Below are positions 46,838 through 54,159 of a stretch of 64,000 nt of DNA, one piece after another (the first letter of the stretch is position 1; each line of letters opens with the position of its first letter). The DNA is from an uncultured Eubacteriales bacterium (GTDB lineage Bacteria; Bacillota; Clostridia; Peptostreptococcales; Anaerovoracaceae). A program made the position numbers and the translations under genes. The notes under the pieces are model-generated. The model was not told the DNA's origin and searched no databases. It saw only the letters and a list, made by a program, of their open reading frames with translations. Where the stretch lies: positions 107,356-171,355 of the forward strand of contig CACYFF010000005.1 in assembly GCA_902773665.1 (NCBI GenBank), given 5' to 3'.

Positions 46838-47428
46838 ATGTGCCACAGGATCTGGTATACGAAATTTGCGCTCGAACGGGCGCGCTGGAAATTCGGGCTC
46901 GCGGAGGAGATGGAGACGTTCGCCTGGGGGACCATCAATCCCAGCGATCTCGCCGTGATCATCAGCGGCATGGAAGGCCGGTTTGCGGCGCGCCAGGCCC
47001 GCTGGGGATTTGAGGGGAAGGACGGAGATCTCGTGGTCAACGCCCGGTCGGAGAGCATCTTCCAAAAGCCGATGTTCAGCAGTTCCGCGCTGTACCGGCG
47101 CTGCGTCGTGCCGGCGGAAGTCTTCTACGAGTGGGATCCGGACAAGAACAAAGTCGGCTTCGACCTGCCCGGCGAAAAACTGATGTACCTGGCGGGACTG
47201 TGGCGGCCTGCGCAGGATGCGTCGTCCGAGGACGATCTGCGGTTCGTCGTGATCACCGCCCCGGCAAACAAGTCTGTGGAGAATGTGCACGACCGCATGC
47301 CGCTGCTGATCGGCGAGGACGAGGCGAAGGCCTGGATCTTCGACGAAGAGGCGGCCCGGCAGCTTTTGGGCAAGCCCCTGCCCGACCTTCGGCAGAGCCG
47401 GGAGGAAGAGCAGATCAGGATGTTTTAG
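46838..47428 (+). CDS. SRAP / YedK-HMCES family protein
   Basis: 196 aa. Members cross-link covalently to abasic sites in single-stranded DNA through Cys2. Here Met-Cys is at the start (MCHR rather than the usual MCGR), and the other site residues are visible: NARSES, VPAEVFYEW with the catalytic Glu, and VHDRMPLLI with the His. The ATG follows the SIMPL stop immediately (TAG ATG), so the two genes are coupled. It protects abasic DNA during replication. Confidence 0.93.
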   Translation: MCHRIWYTKFALERARWKFGLAEEMETFAWGTINPSDLAVIISGMEGRFAARQARWGFEGKDGDLVVNARSESIFQKPMFSSSALYRRCVVPAEVFYEWDPDKNKVGFDLPGEKLMYLAGLWRPAQDASSEDDLRFVVITAPANKSVENVHDRMPLLIGEDEAKAWIFDEEAARQLLGKPLPDLRQSREEEQIRMF

Positions 47429-47436
47429 CTGAAAGA

Positions 47437-47472
47437 AAAGAGCCCGGAGGTCTTAAAGGCTTCCGGGCTTTG
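47437..47472 (+). terminator. Terminator after the SRAP gene
   Basis: AAAGAGCCCGGA and CTTCCGGGCTTT form a stem of about 11 bp around a 10-base loop, followed by TTTG. Confidence 0.85.
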
Positions 47473-47487
47473 AATGCGGAGAAGAGA

Positions 47488-47516
47488 TTGACATTTATTG
47501 GTAAACTCTGTATAAT
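47488..47516 (+). promoter_or_regulatory. Perfect consensus sigma-A promoter of PD-(D/E)XK-like gene 2
   Basis: TTGACA (47488-47493), exactly 17 bases, TATAAT (47511-47516): 12/12 match. It is followed by a hairpin TTGCTC-GCGG-GAGCAA (47521-47536) that abuts the AAGG ribosome-binding site, so translation may be modulated. Confidence 0.9.
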
Positions 47517-47542
47517 TTTCTTGCTCGCGGGAGCAAGGAAAA

Positions 47543-48340
47543 ATGATAACAAAGTTAATAGAAGATCTGCTGCGAAAAGATGAGAAAGCAATGTTGGCGG
47601 CAAAGAAAAGGCTGGCCCGCCATGCTGAAGGATCGATTCTGGTGAAAAAGAGAGGAAGATCCGTATCCTTTTACCACCTACTGCCCGCAGATGAGGAAGG
47701 ACACCGCAAAGAGGTCTCCATTCCGAGACGCAACAAAAGACTGCTCGCATCGTTATGCGACAAAAGGTATTGCGAAAAATTGATTCCTATTCTGGAGAAA
47801 GAAATCAAGCTGCTTCGATCCTTTTTAGCTAAATTCGATCCGGAAGAGAAAGTTCTTTTAAGGCGGTCTCTGCCGGAAGAAATGAGCAGTTATATTGCGC
47901 CGTTGATAAAAACCAAGGAAGAACAGATCCAATCATGGCTCAATGAGCGTTTTGACACAAATCCTTATCTGTTGCCCAATGATTCATACCGCACAAAGAA
48001 AGGCGAGTACGTCCGCAGCCGGTTGGAATTGCACGTTGCGAATCTGCTTTACGATCTTGGCATCCCCTATCGCTATGAATGCGCTGTATACTTGGAGGAT
48101 GGTTCAGTCCTCTATCCGGATTTTACGCTGCTGCATCCGGAAACGCTGGAGGTCTACTGGTTGGAACTGTTCGGAATGATGGACGACCCCGATTATGCAG
48201 CGACGAACCTGCAGAAAATCGCACGCTATTCCCAATCCGAGATGTTTTCAAAGCTTATCATGGTATTTGACCATAAAGCTGCACCGTTTCGAACGGAGAC
48301 GATCGAAACGATCCTTCGCAATATTTTTCTAAACAAGTAG
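47543..48340 (+). CDS. PD-(D/E)XK nuclease-like protein (paralogue 2)
   Basis: 265 aa. Same plan as the gene at 34218: a basic N-terminal helix, SILVKKRGRSVSFYHLL, central helices (about 70-145), then VRSRLELHVANLLYDLGIPYRYE, YPDFTLLHPETLEVYW and LELFGMMDDPDYA. These supply the helix Glu, the strand Asp and the following Glu of a restriction-type fold; the canonical Lys is not in its usual place. Function unknown. It has a consensus promoter and is followed by a 240-base field of ATGTATC motifs. Lower GC than flanking genes. Confidence 0.78.
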   Translation: MITKLIEDLLRKDEKAMLAAKKRLARHAEGSILVKKRGRSVSFYHLLPADEEGHRKEVSIPRRNKRLLASLCDKRYCEKLIPILEKEIKLLRSFLAKFDPEEKVLLRRSLPEEMSSYIAPLIKTKEEQIQSWLNERFDTNPYLLPNDSYRTKKGEYVRSRLELHVANLLYDLGIPYRYECAVYLEDGSVLYPDFTLLHPETLEVYWLELFGMMDDPDYAATNLQKIARYSQSEMFSKLIMVFDHKAAPFRTETIETILRNIFLNK

Positions 48341-48363
48341 TGCGAATTTCGTGGATTTTGAGA

Positions 48364-48603
48364 ATGTATCGATTTCAAGACTTTTTGCCGTTTTTAGATA
48401 CATATCCCGGCTCCCATCGCATTTTGCCTGTCCGGGGTTATGTATACTTGTATCGAAAACCGTTGATCTTGCCAAAAATCGATACATCACAAGCTATCCA
48501 CACTGAAAAACAGTGTCCGTAAGCGTCTTTTCGATCTGGCAGTACGCAGCAAGCCTCGTAAGATGTATCTAAATCCAAGATAAAATGCAAAAATCGATAC
48601 ATC
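48364..48603. repeat. Short-motif array C: ATGTATC / GATACAT
   Basis: Seven copies of the core in both orientations: 48364, 48397, 48439, 48449, 48479, 48561 and 48594. The best-conserved form is AAAAATCGATACATC, identical at 48474-48488 and 48589-48603, with its complement at 48364-48375. The stretch from 48341 to 48680 holds no gene; it also contains a hairpin ACACTG/CAGTGT at 48499-48515. Position relative to the PD-(D/E)XK-like gene mirrors array B. Confidence 0.8.
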
Positions 48604-48680
48604 TTCTTCTGCCGCGTTTTTTCATCAATATTTTTACCAACACGTTTTGTCCACCCTGCATCTTGCTCAAAACAAGATAA

Positions 48681-48720
48681 AACTGCCGCAACCGTTGAGA
48701 CATCAACGATTGCGGCAGTT
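48681..48720 (-). terminator. Long terminator hairpin after the TfoX-N gene
   Basis: AACTGCCGCAACCGTTGA and TCAACGATTGCGGCAGTT form an 18-bp stem (one G-T pair) with a GACA loop. On the minus strand TTTTATCTTGTTTT follows, which fits the end of the TfoX-N gene. Confidence 0.88.
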
Positions 48721-48755
48721 CATATCAACACTTTTTGTCCTATAAGCCTCGATCT

Positions 48756-49073
48756 TTACCGCTGCCTTTTCTTCCCTGCCGGCAGTTCTGCAACCATCGC
48801 TTCCAGCAAACCGCACAGAAACTCCCTATCGTCCACGTTGTCTACAAGCAGCATCTCTTTTGCGCCAGGATAAGGGGGTTCCGCCATCGCATCGGGCATC
48901 TGCGCCTTAGCAGAGGGAGTCGGTTTTACGAGAAGGCGGTCGTCGTAGATGCCGCCGACGATCTTATCGCGGTAATAGAGGATATACTCGCCCATCATCG
49001 GACGGAAAGACACACCGTCCAGGCCGGACAGCTGGTCCAGAACAAAGTCGAGGTATTCTTTCGAAGAAGCCAT
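48756..49073 (-). CDS. TfoX N-terminal-domain protein
   Basis: 105 aa consisting of one TfoX_N domain: EYLDFVLDQLSGL, FRPMMGEYILYYRDKIVGGI and DDRLLVKPTPSA are typical. Full-length TfoX/Sxy activates competence genes in Proteobacteria; Firmicute single-domain members have no established role. It is downstream of the small membrane-protein gene with a 19-base gap. Confidence 0.9.
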   Translation of the reverse strand: MASSKEYLDFVLDQLSGLDGVSFRPMMGEYILYYRDKIVGGIYDDRLLVKPTPSAKAQMPDAMAEPPYPGAKEMLLVDNVDDREFLCGLLEAMVAELPAGKKRQR

Positions 49074-49092
49074 GGCAAGCCGGCCTTTCTTC

Positions 49093-49392
49093 TCAGCGGA
49101 TCAGCTCGATCTCGCCGATAAAGGGCAGCGGGCGGTCGTCCATATTCAGCGCGCGGATGATGCCCATAAAGAAGAACACGAGAGCCGCCAGATCCAGGAT
49201 AAAGGCCGCCGGGCTGAAGATCGCGAAACGGGCCAGGATCCTCGAGAGAGTCTCTATAAGGTTGATGAGGAGCGCCTGGTTCAGGTGACGGCGCACCAGG
49301 GGATCCGCCGGATCGCGGGCGACCATGGCGATGATAAAACCGATCCACGTGATATAACTGATCACAGCATAAAGTTTTGAGTGTCTGTACAT
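49093..49392 (-). CDS. Small membrane protein, DUF4870/Tic20-like
   Basis: 99 aa with three hydrophobic segments. YAVISYITWIGFIIAMV, then DPLVRRHLNQALLINL (the conserved H-x-x-Q/N-A pattern of this group) and a final helix pair. Function unknown. The ATG at 49392 has GGAGGTT upstream; the reading frame extends 30 codons into the tandem repeat region, which I consider untranslated. Confidence 0.75.
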   Translation of the reverse strand: MYRHSKLYAVISYITWIGFIIAMVARDPADPLVRRHLNQALLINLIETLSRILARFAIFSPAAFILDLAALVFFFMGIIRALNMDDRPLPFIGEIELIR

Positions 49393-49425
49393 GCTTAACC
49401 TCCAACCTGAAAGGATCCAAGCTCT

Positions 49426-49645
49426 GTTTCTATCTGCCTGCTTATGCTTGCCGGGTTTTGTTTCTATCGGCTTGTTTTCCAAGCCCTGTCTCTGCCCGCC
49501 AGCATATGTTTCCCAACTTTGTTTCTATCTGCCCGCTTATGCTTGCCGGGTTTTGTTTCTATCGGCTTGTTTTCCAAGCCCTGTCTCTGCCCGCCAGCAT
49601 TTGTTTTCCAACTTTGTTTTATCTGCCTGCTTATGCTTGCAGATT
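49426..49645. repeat. 95-base tandem repeat, about 2.3 copies
   Basis: Units start at 49426, 49521 and 49616 (last one partial). The first two are nearly identical. Each unit itself holds related sub-blocks of about 31 bases, recognisable by GTTTCTATCxGC, so the array grew from a shorter ancestor. It fills the gap between YqhQ and the small membrane-protein gene; on the minus strand it would be the leader of the latter. No gene or terminator is evident. Confidence 0.9.
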
Positions 49646-49671
49646 CGTCTTCGGCCTTACTTTTCCGGCCT

Positions 49672-50730
49672 CTACTTCTCCCTGTCCGCCTTGTACTTGG
49701 CGGTCTCTTCCTCGTCTTTCACGTATTCGCCGGAAGGCTTTACACGGCCGACCCAGTACTCCACCGGGATCGACGGATCTTCGTGGGAAGGCAGCACGGC
49801 CTTCACCGCCAGGATCGCCACTTCCAGCATGTCGTCCGTGGGCTCCTTGGTCGTAAGCTTCTGCAGCAGAATGCCGGGCATCGACAGGATGCGCACGCAC
49901 TTGCCGTCGTGGCGGCCCGTAAACTGCAGCAGCTCGTAGGACAGCCCCGCGATGACCGGGATAAGCAGCAGCCGGGAGATGACCCGGGCAGCCAGATTCG
50001 GCCATCCCAGCAGGGAGAACACCAGCAGCGAAATGACCATCACGAACATCAGGAAGCTCGTTCCGCAGCGCGGGTGCAGCGTGTAAAACGTCTGGGCGTT
50101 GGCCGGGGTCAGCTCCAGGCCATTCTCGTAGCAGTGGATCGTCTTGTGCTCCGCCCCGTGGTACATAAAGGTGCGGCGGATGTCGGGCATTTTCGAGATG
50201 AGAGACACATAGACGACGAACATGCAGATGCGCAGCACGCCCTCGATCAGGTTAAGCAGCACCGGGCTGTCGATGCCGGCCTTTTTCAGGAGGCTCATGA
50301 CGCCGGTGGGCAGGATGATGAACACCCCCACGGTGAGCAGGATCGAAAGCAGCACCGACACGTACATCATGATGGTGTTGGCCTTCTCCTTGCCGAACTT
50401 TTCGTTCATCCAGATCGTCAGTTTGTCGTCTTCGTAGTAGGAATTACCCTCCGCATCCGCGCAGTTTTCCAGCACGTCCGCCGAATACATCAGGATGCGG
50501 GTGCCGGTGACCAGAGAGGACACGAACGACACGACGCCCCGGATGATGGGCATCTTCTTCCACTTGCCAGGCGCAGGCAGAGGCTCCACCGTCAGGTGCA
50601 CATCGCCGTCGGGCTGTCGCACCGCGATGGCCAGGGCTCTGCTGCCCCGCATCATCAGGCCTTCCAGGATGGCCTGCCCGCCCACTTTCGTGGGCGTAGC
50701 GTTTTTCATAAATATTTTACTGAAGTCCAT
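49672..50730 (-). CDS. yqhQ: DUF1385 family membrane protein (YqhQ-like)
   Basis: 352 aa. VGGQAILEGLMMRG near residue 16 and YHGAEHKTIHCYENG and HPRCGTSFLMFVMVIS are the family's signature blocks; five or so membrane helices occupy about 95-260. YqhQ is tied to membrane-protein quality control in Bacillus and sits beside rho in many Clostridia, as here (1-base gap). A charged tail ends the protein. Confidence 0.92.
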   Translation of the reverse strand: MDFSKIFMKNATPTKVGGQAILEGLMMRGSRALAIAVRQPDGDVHLTVEPLPAPGKWKKMPIIRGVVSFVSSLVTGTRILMYSADVLENCADAEGNSYYEDDKLTIWMNEKFGKEKANTIMMYVSVLLSILLTVGVFIILPTGVMSLLKKAGIDSPVLLNLIEGVLRICMFVVYVSLISKMPDIRRTFMYHGAEHKTIHCYENGLELTPANAQTFYTLHPRCGTSFLMFVMVISLLVFSLLGWPNLAARVISRLLLIPVIAGLSYELLQFTGRHDGKCVRILSMPGILLQKLTTKEPTDDMLEVAILAVKAVLPSHEDPSIPVEYWVGRVKPSGEYVKDEEETAKYKADREK

Positions 50731-50731
50731 A

Positions 50732-52378
50732 TTACAGTCTGAGTTTCTTTAATCTCTGAATAAAGTCCTCGTTGCGCTTGGTGTGGGCAAGCTCCATCAC
50801 CACGCGCTCGGTGGCTTCCTCGATGCCCCAGTCCGCGACGGCACGGCGCATCATCCAGACGGCCTCGAGCTCGTCCTGGGTCATGAGCATGTCCTCGCGG
50901 CGGGTGCCGGATTTATTGATGTTGAGCGCCGGGAAGATCCGCTTCTCCTGCAGTTTTCTATCGAGGTGAAGCTCCATGTTGCCGGTGCCCTTGAATTCTT
51001 CGAAAATGACGTCGTCCATGCGGCTGCCGGTCTCGATGAGCGCCGTTGCCAGTATGGTGATGGATCCGCCCTCTTCGATATTTCTCGCGGCACCGAAGAA
51101 CTTCTTCGGCTTGTACAGCGCCGCCGGATCCAGACCGCCGGACAGCGTGCGGCCGCTGGGGGTCTCCACCAGGTTGTACGCCCGGGCCAGCCTCGTAATG
51201 GAATCCATCAGAATGATGACGTCTTTCCCGTGCTCCACGAGACGCTGTGCCCGCGCCAGCACCATCTCCGCCACCTTTACGTGGTGGGAGGGCTGCTCGT
51301 CGAAGGTGGAATAGATCACCTGGCCCTTGATCTCCCGCTGCATGTCGGTCACTTCCTCCGGCCGCTCGTCGATGAGCAGCACGATGAGCTCCGCATCCAC
51401 ATGCTGGGCCTCGATGGCCTTCGCGATCTGCTTTAAGAGCGTGGTCTTACCGGCCTTCGGGGGCGCGACGATCAGACCGCGCTGACCCTTCCCAATAGGC
51501 GCCACCAGATCGGTGAGCCGCATGGAAAGCGCAGAGGAGCCATTCTCCAGACGGATGCGCTCCGTGGGGTAGATCGGCGTGAGGTCGGAGAAATCCCTGC
51601 GGCGGATGGACACGCCGGGCTCGTCGTCGTTGACGGTCTTGACGTACAGCAGCGCACCGAACCGCTCATCGCTTCCGGGCTTTCTGGCAATGCCGCAGAT
51701 CTTGTCGCCGGTCTTTAAATTAAAACGGCGGATCTGCGTGGGAGATACGTAGACATCCTCGTCGGAAGTCAGGAAGTTGTCGAACCGCAGGAAACCGAAG
51801 CCGCCTTCCGCGATGTCCAGGATGCCGGTCTTCTCCACGCGGCCTTCCTTTAAGGGAGCGCCCTTTTTCGGATCGGACTCCTCGGACTTGATCTCTTCCG
51901 GCTTGTTCTCTTCTGTTTTTTCGGGCAGAGAAGCAGGTTCTGCTGCCGGTTCCGTGGGCTTATTGTCCGGAACGGCAGAAATCGTATTCTCCTCAGAAAT
52001 ATAAGCCGAAGCAGGTTCGGGGATATAGACCTTCAGCTGGGGATCGGCAGGTTCCTCTTTGGGTTCCGCAGCGGCGGGCTGCGCCTTTTTCGGCTTTGCC
52101 GCCCTCTTCGCGGCTTTCTCCGGCTTGCCGGCGGCTGGCTCGGAGGCAGGCTCTGCATTTTTCTTTGCAGTCCGTTTCGTTTTGGGAGCAGCTTTTTTAG
52201 CCTCTTTCTCCGCGGCAGCCGCCTTCTCCTTTTCCGCCTCTTCGTGCATGCGGGTGAGCAGGTCCATGATCTCCTTTTTCTTCATGGACGATGCGCCTTT
52301 TACGCCCAGCGCCTTCGCGATTTCCCGCAATTCCGCGACTTTTTTATCCTTTAAGATATCGAGTTCCATAAACCCCAT
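50732..52378 (-). CDS. rho: Transcription termination factor Rho
   Basis: 548 aa. Hexameric RNA-dependent ATPase that ends transcription of untranslated RNA. A Rho_N domain (about 5-45) is followed by a long Lys/Ala/Pro/Glu-rich insert (about 46-180), the RNA-binding cold-shock-like domain with GFGFLRFDNF (193-202), Walker A APPKAGKT (305-312) and Walker B VLLIDERPEEVTDM. The insert makes it about 130 residues longer than the E. coli protein. Two in-frame ATGs (52378, 52369) are possible; neither has an ideal ribosome site. Confidence 0.96.
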   Translation of the reverse strand: MGFMELDILKDKKVAELREIAKALGVKGASSMKKKEIMDLLTRMHEEAEKEKAAAAEKEAKKAAPKTKRTAKKNAEPASEPAAGKPEKAAKRAAKPKKAQPAAAEPKEEPADPQLKVYIPEPASAYISEENTISAVPDNKPTEPAAEPASLPEKTEENKPEEIKSEESDPKKGAPLKEGRVEKTGILDIAEGGFGFLRFDNFLTSDEDVYVSPTQIRRFNLKTGDKICGIARKPGSDERFGALLYVKTVNDDEPGVSIRRRDFSDLTPIYPTERIRLENGSSALSMRLTDLVAPIGKGQRGLIVAPPKAGKTTLLKQIAKAIEAQHVDAELIVLLIDERPEEVTDMQREIKGQVIYSTFDEQPSHHVKVAEMVLARAQRLVEHGKDVIILMDSITRLARAYNLVETPSGRTLSGGLDPAALYKPKKFFGAARNIEEGGSITILATALIETGSRMDDVIFEEFKGTGNMELHLDRKLQEKRIFPALNINKSGTRREDMLMTQDELEAVWMMRRAVADWGIEEATERVVMELAHTKRNEDFIQRLKKLRL

Positions 52379-52493
52379 AAACCTCGCTGTACGGGCCGAT
52401 TTTCGGCCTTAAAACACATCCGGAGACCGGAGGTAGAGCATGCTTTGCACGCAAAACCACCGGAACGAACCACATCTATTGAATTCTCTCTCA

Positions 52494-52526
52494 ACAAAAG
52501 GGAAAACCGCGGAAGAACTCCGCGGT
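52494..52526 (-). terminator. Hairpin at the 5' end of the rho transcript
   Basis: Minus strand ACCGCGGA and TCCGCGGT around GTTCT, then TTTCCCTTTTG. It begins 4 bases after the TATAAT of the rho promoter, so it would be the very start of the rho mRNA or the end of the liv transcript. The remaining leader to 52379 contains GGCCG/CGGCC and GGTCTCCGG elements, but no gene. Confidence 0.75.
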
Positions 52527-52529
52527 TGT

Positions 52530-52557
52530 ATTATAGCATTTTTGCAGATGGTTGCAA
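52530..52557 (-). promoter_or_regulatory. Extended -10 promoter of rho
   Basis: Minus strand TTGCAA (52557-52552), 16 bases ending in TGC, TATAAT (52535-52530). Confidence 0.8.
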
Positions 52558-52647
52558 GGGCGGAGCCGGCATGTCTGCGAGGGGCAATCGCAAACGCACG
52601 AGCGCAGCGAGGAGTGTTGCCCCGAGCGGATATGCCGGTCCGCCCTT
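52556..52647. repeat. Long imperfect inverted repeat between livF and rho
   Basis: AAGGGCGGA-g-CCGGCAT ... GGGGCAA pairs with TTGCCCC ... ATGCCGG-t-CCGCCCTT, giving an imperfect stem of more than 25 pairs around a loop of about 30 bases. It overlaps the -35 box of the rho promoter on its right-hand reading side. It may end the liv transcript or protect its 3' end. Confidence 0.8.
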
Positions 52648-52661
52648 CGACAGGCTCAGGG
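52643..52661. repeat. Dispersed 19-base repeat, copy 1 (intergenic)
   Basis: CCCTTCGACAGGCTCAGGG, an interrupted palindrome (CCCT...AGGG). An identical copy lies inside the LCP gene at 57906-57924. The same core is familiar from scattered repeats in many bacterial genomes. Confidence 0.85.
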
Positions 52662-52669
52662 CCCTTCCT

Positions 52670-53380
52670 CTACGCTCCCAGGTAAGCCTTCTTGATCTGG
52701 TCGCTGGCCAGCAGCTCCTTACCGGTGCCGCTCATGACCACCTTGCCGGTCTCAAGCACGTAGGCACGGTCTGCGACGGACAGCGCCGCCTGGGCGTTCT
52801 GCTCGACCAGAAGAATTGTCGCGCCGTTTTCGTGCAGGCTCTTGATGATATCAAAGATGTGGTCCACCAGGATGGGTGCGAGACCCATGGACGGCTCATC
52901 CAGCATGATGAGCTTCGGCTTCGCCATCAGCGCCCGGCCCATGGCCAGCATCTGCTGCTCGCCGCCGGACAGGGTGCCGCCGATCTGGGTGCGCCGCTCC
53001 TTCAGACGGGGGAACAGCTCATACACCTCTTCCAGCGAGGCTTTGATGCCGGAATTGGGCTGCGAATACGCGCCCATCTCCAGGTTCTCCTCCACCGTCA
53101 TCTGGGTAAAGATGCGGCGGCCTTCGGGGACCATCACCAGGCCCCTCTCCACGATCTTGTGGGGCGCCACCTTCGCCAGAGACTCCCCGAAGAACTCGAT
53201 GGAGCCGGTCTTGGAGCGCAGCAGGCCCGAAATGGTATTCAGCGTGGTGGATTTGCCGGCGCCGTTGGCGCCGATCAGGGTCACGATCTCCCCTTCGTTT
53301 ACTTCGAAGGAGATGCCCTTGATGGCGTGGATACTGCCGTAATATACGTTGATATCGTTGACTTTTAAGATCTGTGCCAT
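52670..53380 (-). CDS. livF: Branched-chain amino-acid ABC transporter ATPase LivF
   Basis: 236 aa. Walker A GANGAGKST, signature LSGGEQQ, Walker B LIMLDEPSMGLAP and the LivF-specific LVEQNAQAALSVADRAYVLE-type segment. Last gene of livJHMGF, two bases after livG. Intact. Confidence 0.96.
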   Translation of the reverse strand: MAQILKVNDINVYYGSIHAIKGISFEVNEGEIVTLIGANGAGKSTTLNTISGLLRSKTGSIEFFGESLAKVAPHKIVERGLVMVPEGRRIFTQMTVEENLEMGAYSQPNSGIKASLEEVYELFPRLKERRTQIGGTLSGGEQQMLAMGRALMAKPKLIMLDEPSMGLAPILVDHIFDIIKSLHENGATILLVEQNAQAALSVADRAYVLETGKVVMSGTGKELLASDQIKKAYLGA

Positions 53381-53382
53381 GA

Positions 53383-54159
53383 CTACCCCTCCTTATGCTT
53401 GCCCAGGTAGGCTTCGATAACGACGGGGTTGCTCTGGATCTCGGCGGGCGTGCCGCGGGCGATCACCTGGCCGAAATTCAGCACGGTGATCTGGTCGCAA
53501 ATGCCCATGACCAGGCTCATGTCGTGTTCGATCAACAGGATGGCGATGCCGAACTTGTCGCGGATGCGGCCGATGTTCTCCATCAGTTCCGCCGTTTCTG
53601 CGGGGTTCATGCCCGCCGCCGGTTCGTCCAGCAGCAGGAGGCTTGGCTCCGTCGCCAGGGCCCGGACGATCTCCAGCCGCCGCTGTGCACCGTAGGGCAG
53701 CGATCCCGCTCTTACGTCCGCCATGCCCTGCATGTCGAAGATGGACAGAAGTTCCAGAGCCTTTTCCCGGGCCGCCTTCTCCTCTTTCCAGTAACGCGGC
53801 AGCCGCAGCACGGCTTCCAGCAGCGAGTATTTCATGGACTGGTTCATGGCCGTCATGACGTTCTCCGCCACCGTCAGCTTGTTGAACAGGCGGATGTTCT
53901 GGAACGTTCTCGCGATGCCGGCCTTGGACAGCTGCACCGTCGTCTTCTTCGCGGTGGATTCGCCGTTGAGGAAGATCTCGCCGGAGGTGGGTTCGTACAC
54001 CTTCGTCAGCAGGTTGAAGACCGTGGTCTTGCCTGCGCCGTTGGGGCCGATGAGGCCTGCGATCTCTCTTTCGTGCACTTCGATATCGAAGTCATTGACC
54101 GCCGCCAGACCGCCGAATACGATGCCCAGGTTTTCGCACTTCAATACGACGTTACTCAT
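53383..54159 (-). CDS. livG: Branched-chain amino-acid ABC transporter ATPase LivG
   Basis: 258 aa. Walker A GPNGAGKTT, signature LPYGAQRR, Walker B LLLLDEPAAGMNP and LLIEHDMSLVMGICDQI. The ATG with GGAGGTG upstream is inside the end of livM (8-base overlap), so translation is coupled. Intact. Confidence 0.96.
   Translation of the reverse strand: MSNVVLKCENLGIVFGGLAAVNDFDIEVHEREIAGLIGPNGAGKTTVFNLLTKVYEPTSGEIFLNGESTAKKTTVQLSKAGIARTFQNIRLFNKLTVAENVMTAMNQSMKYSLLEAVLRLPRYWKEEKAAREKALELLSIFDMQGMADVRAGSLPYGAQRRLEIVRALATEPSLLLLDEPAAGMNPAETAELMENIGRIRDKFGIAILLIEHDMSLVMGICDQITVLNFGQVIARGTPAEIQSNPVVIEAYLGKHKEG

Noticed and set aside
48499..48515. ACACTG/CAGTGT hairpin as a terminator for nuclease-like gene 2
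   Set aside because: Six pairs only, an A-rich loop and no T-run follow it.
49377..50742. Plus-strand open frames through the 95-base repeat
   Set aside because: They translate the repeat and then antisense YqhQ; the regular translation only reflects repeat periodicity.
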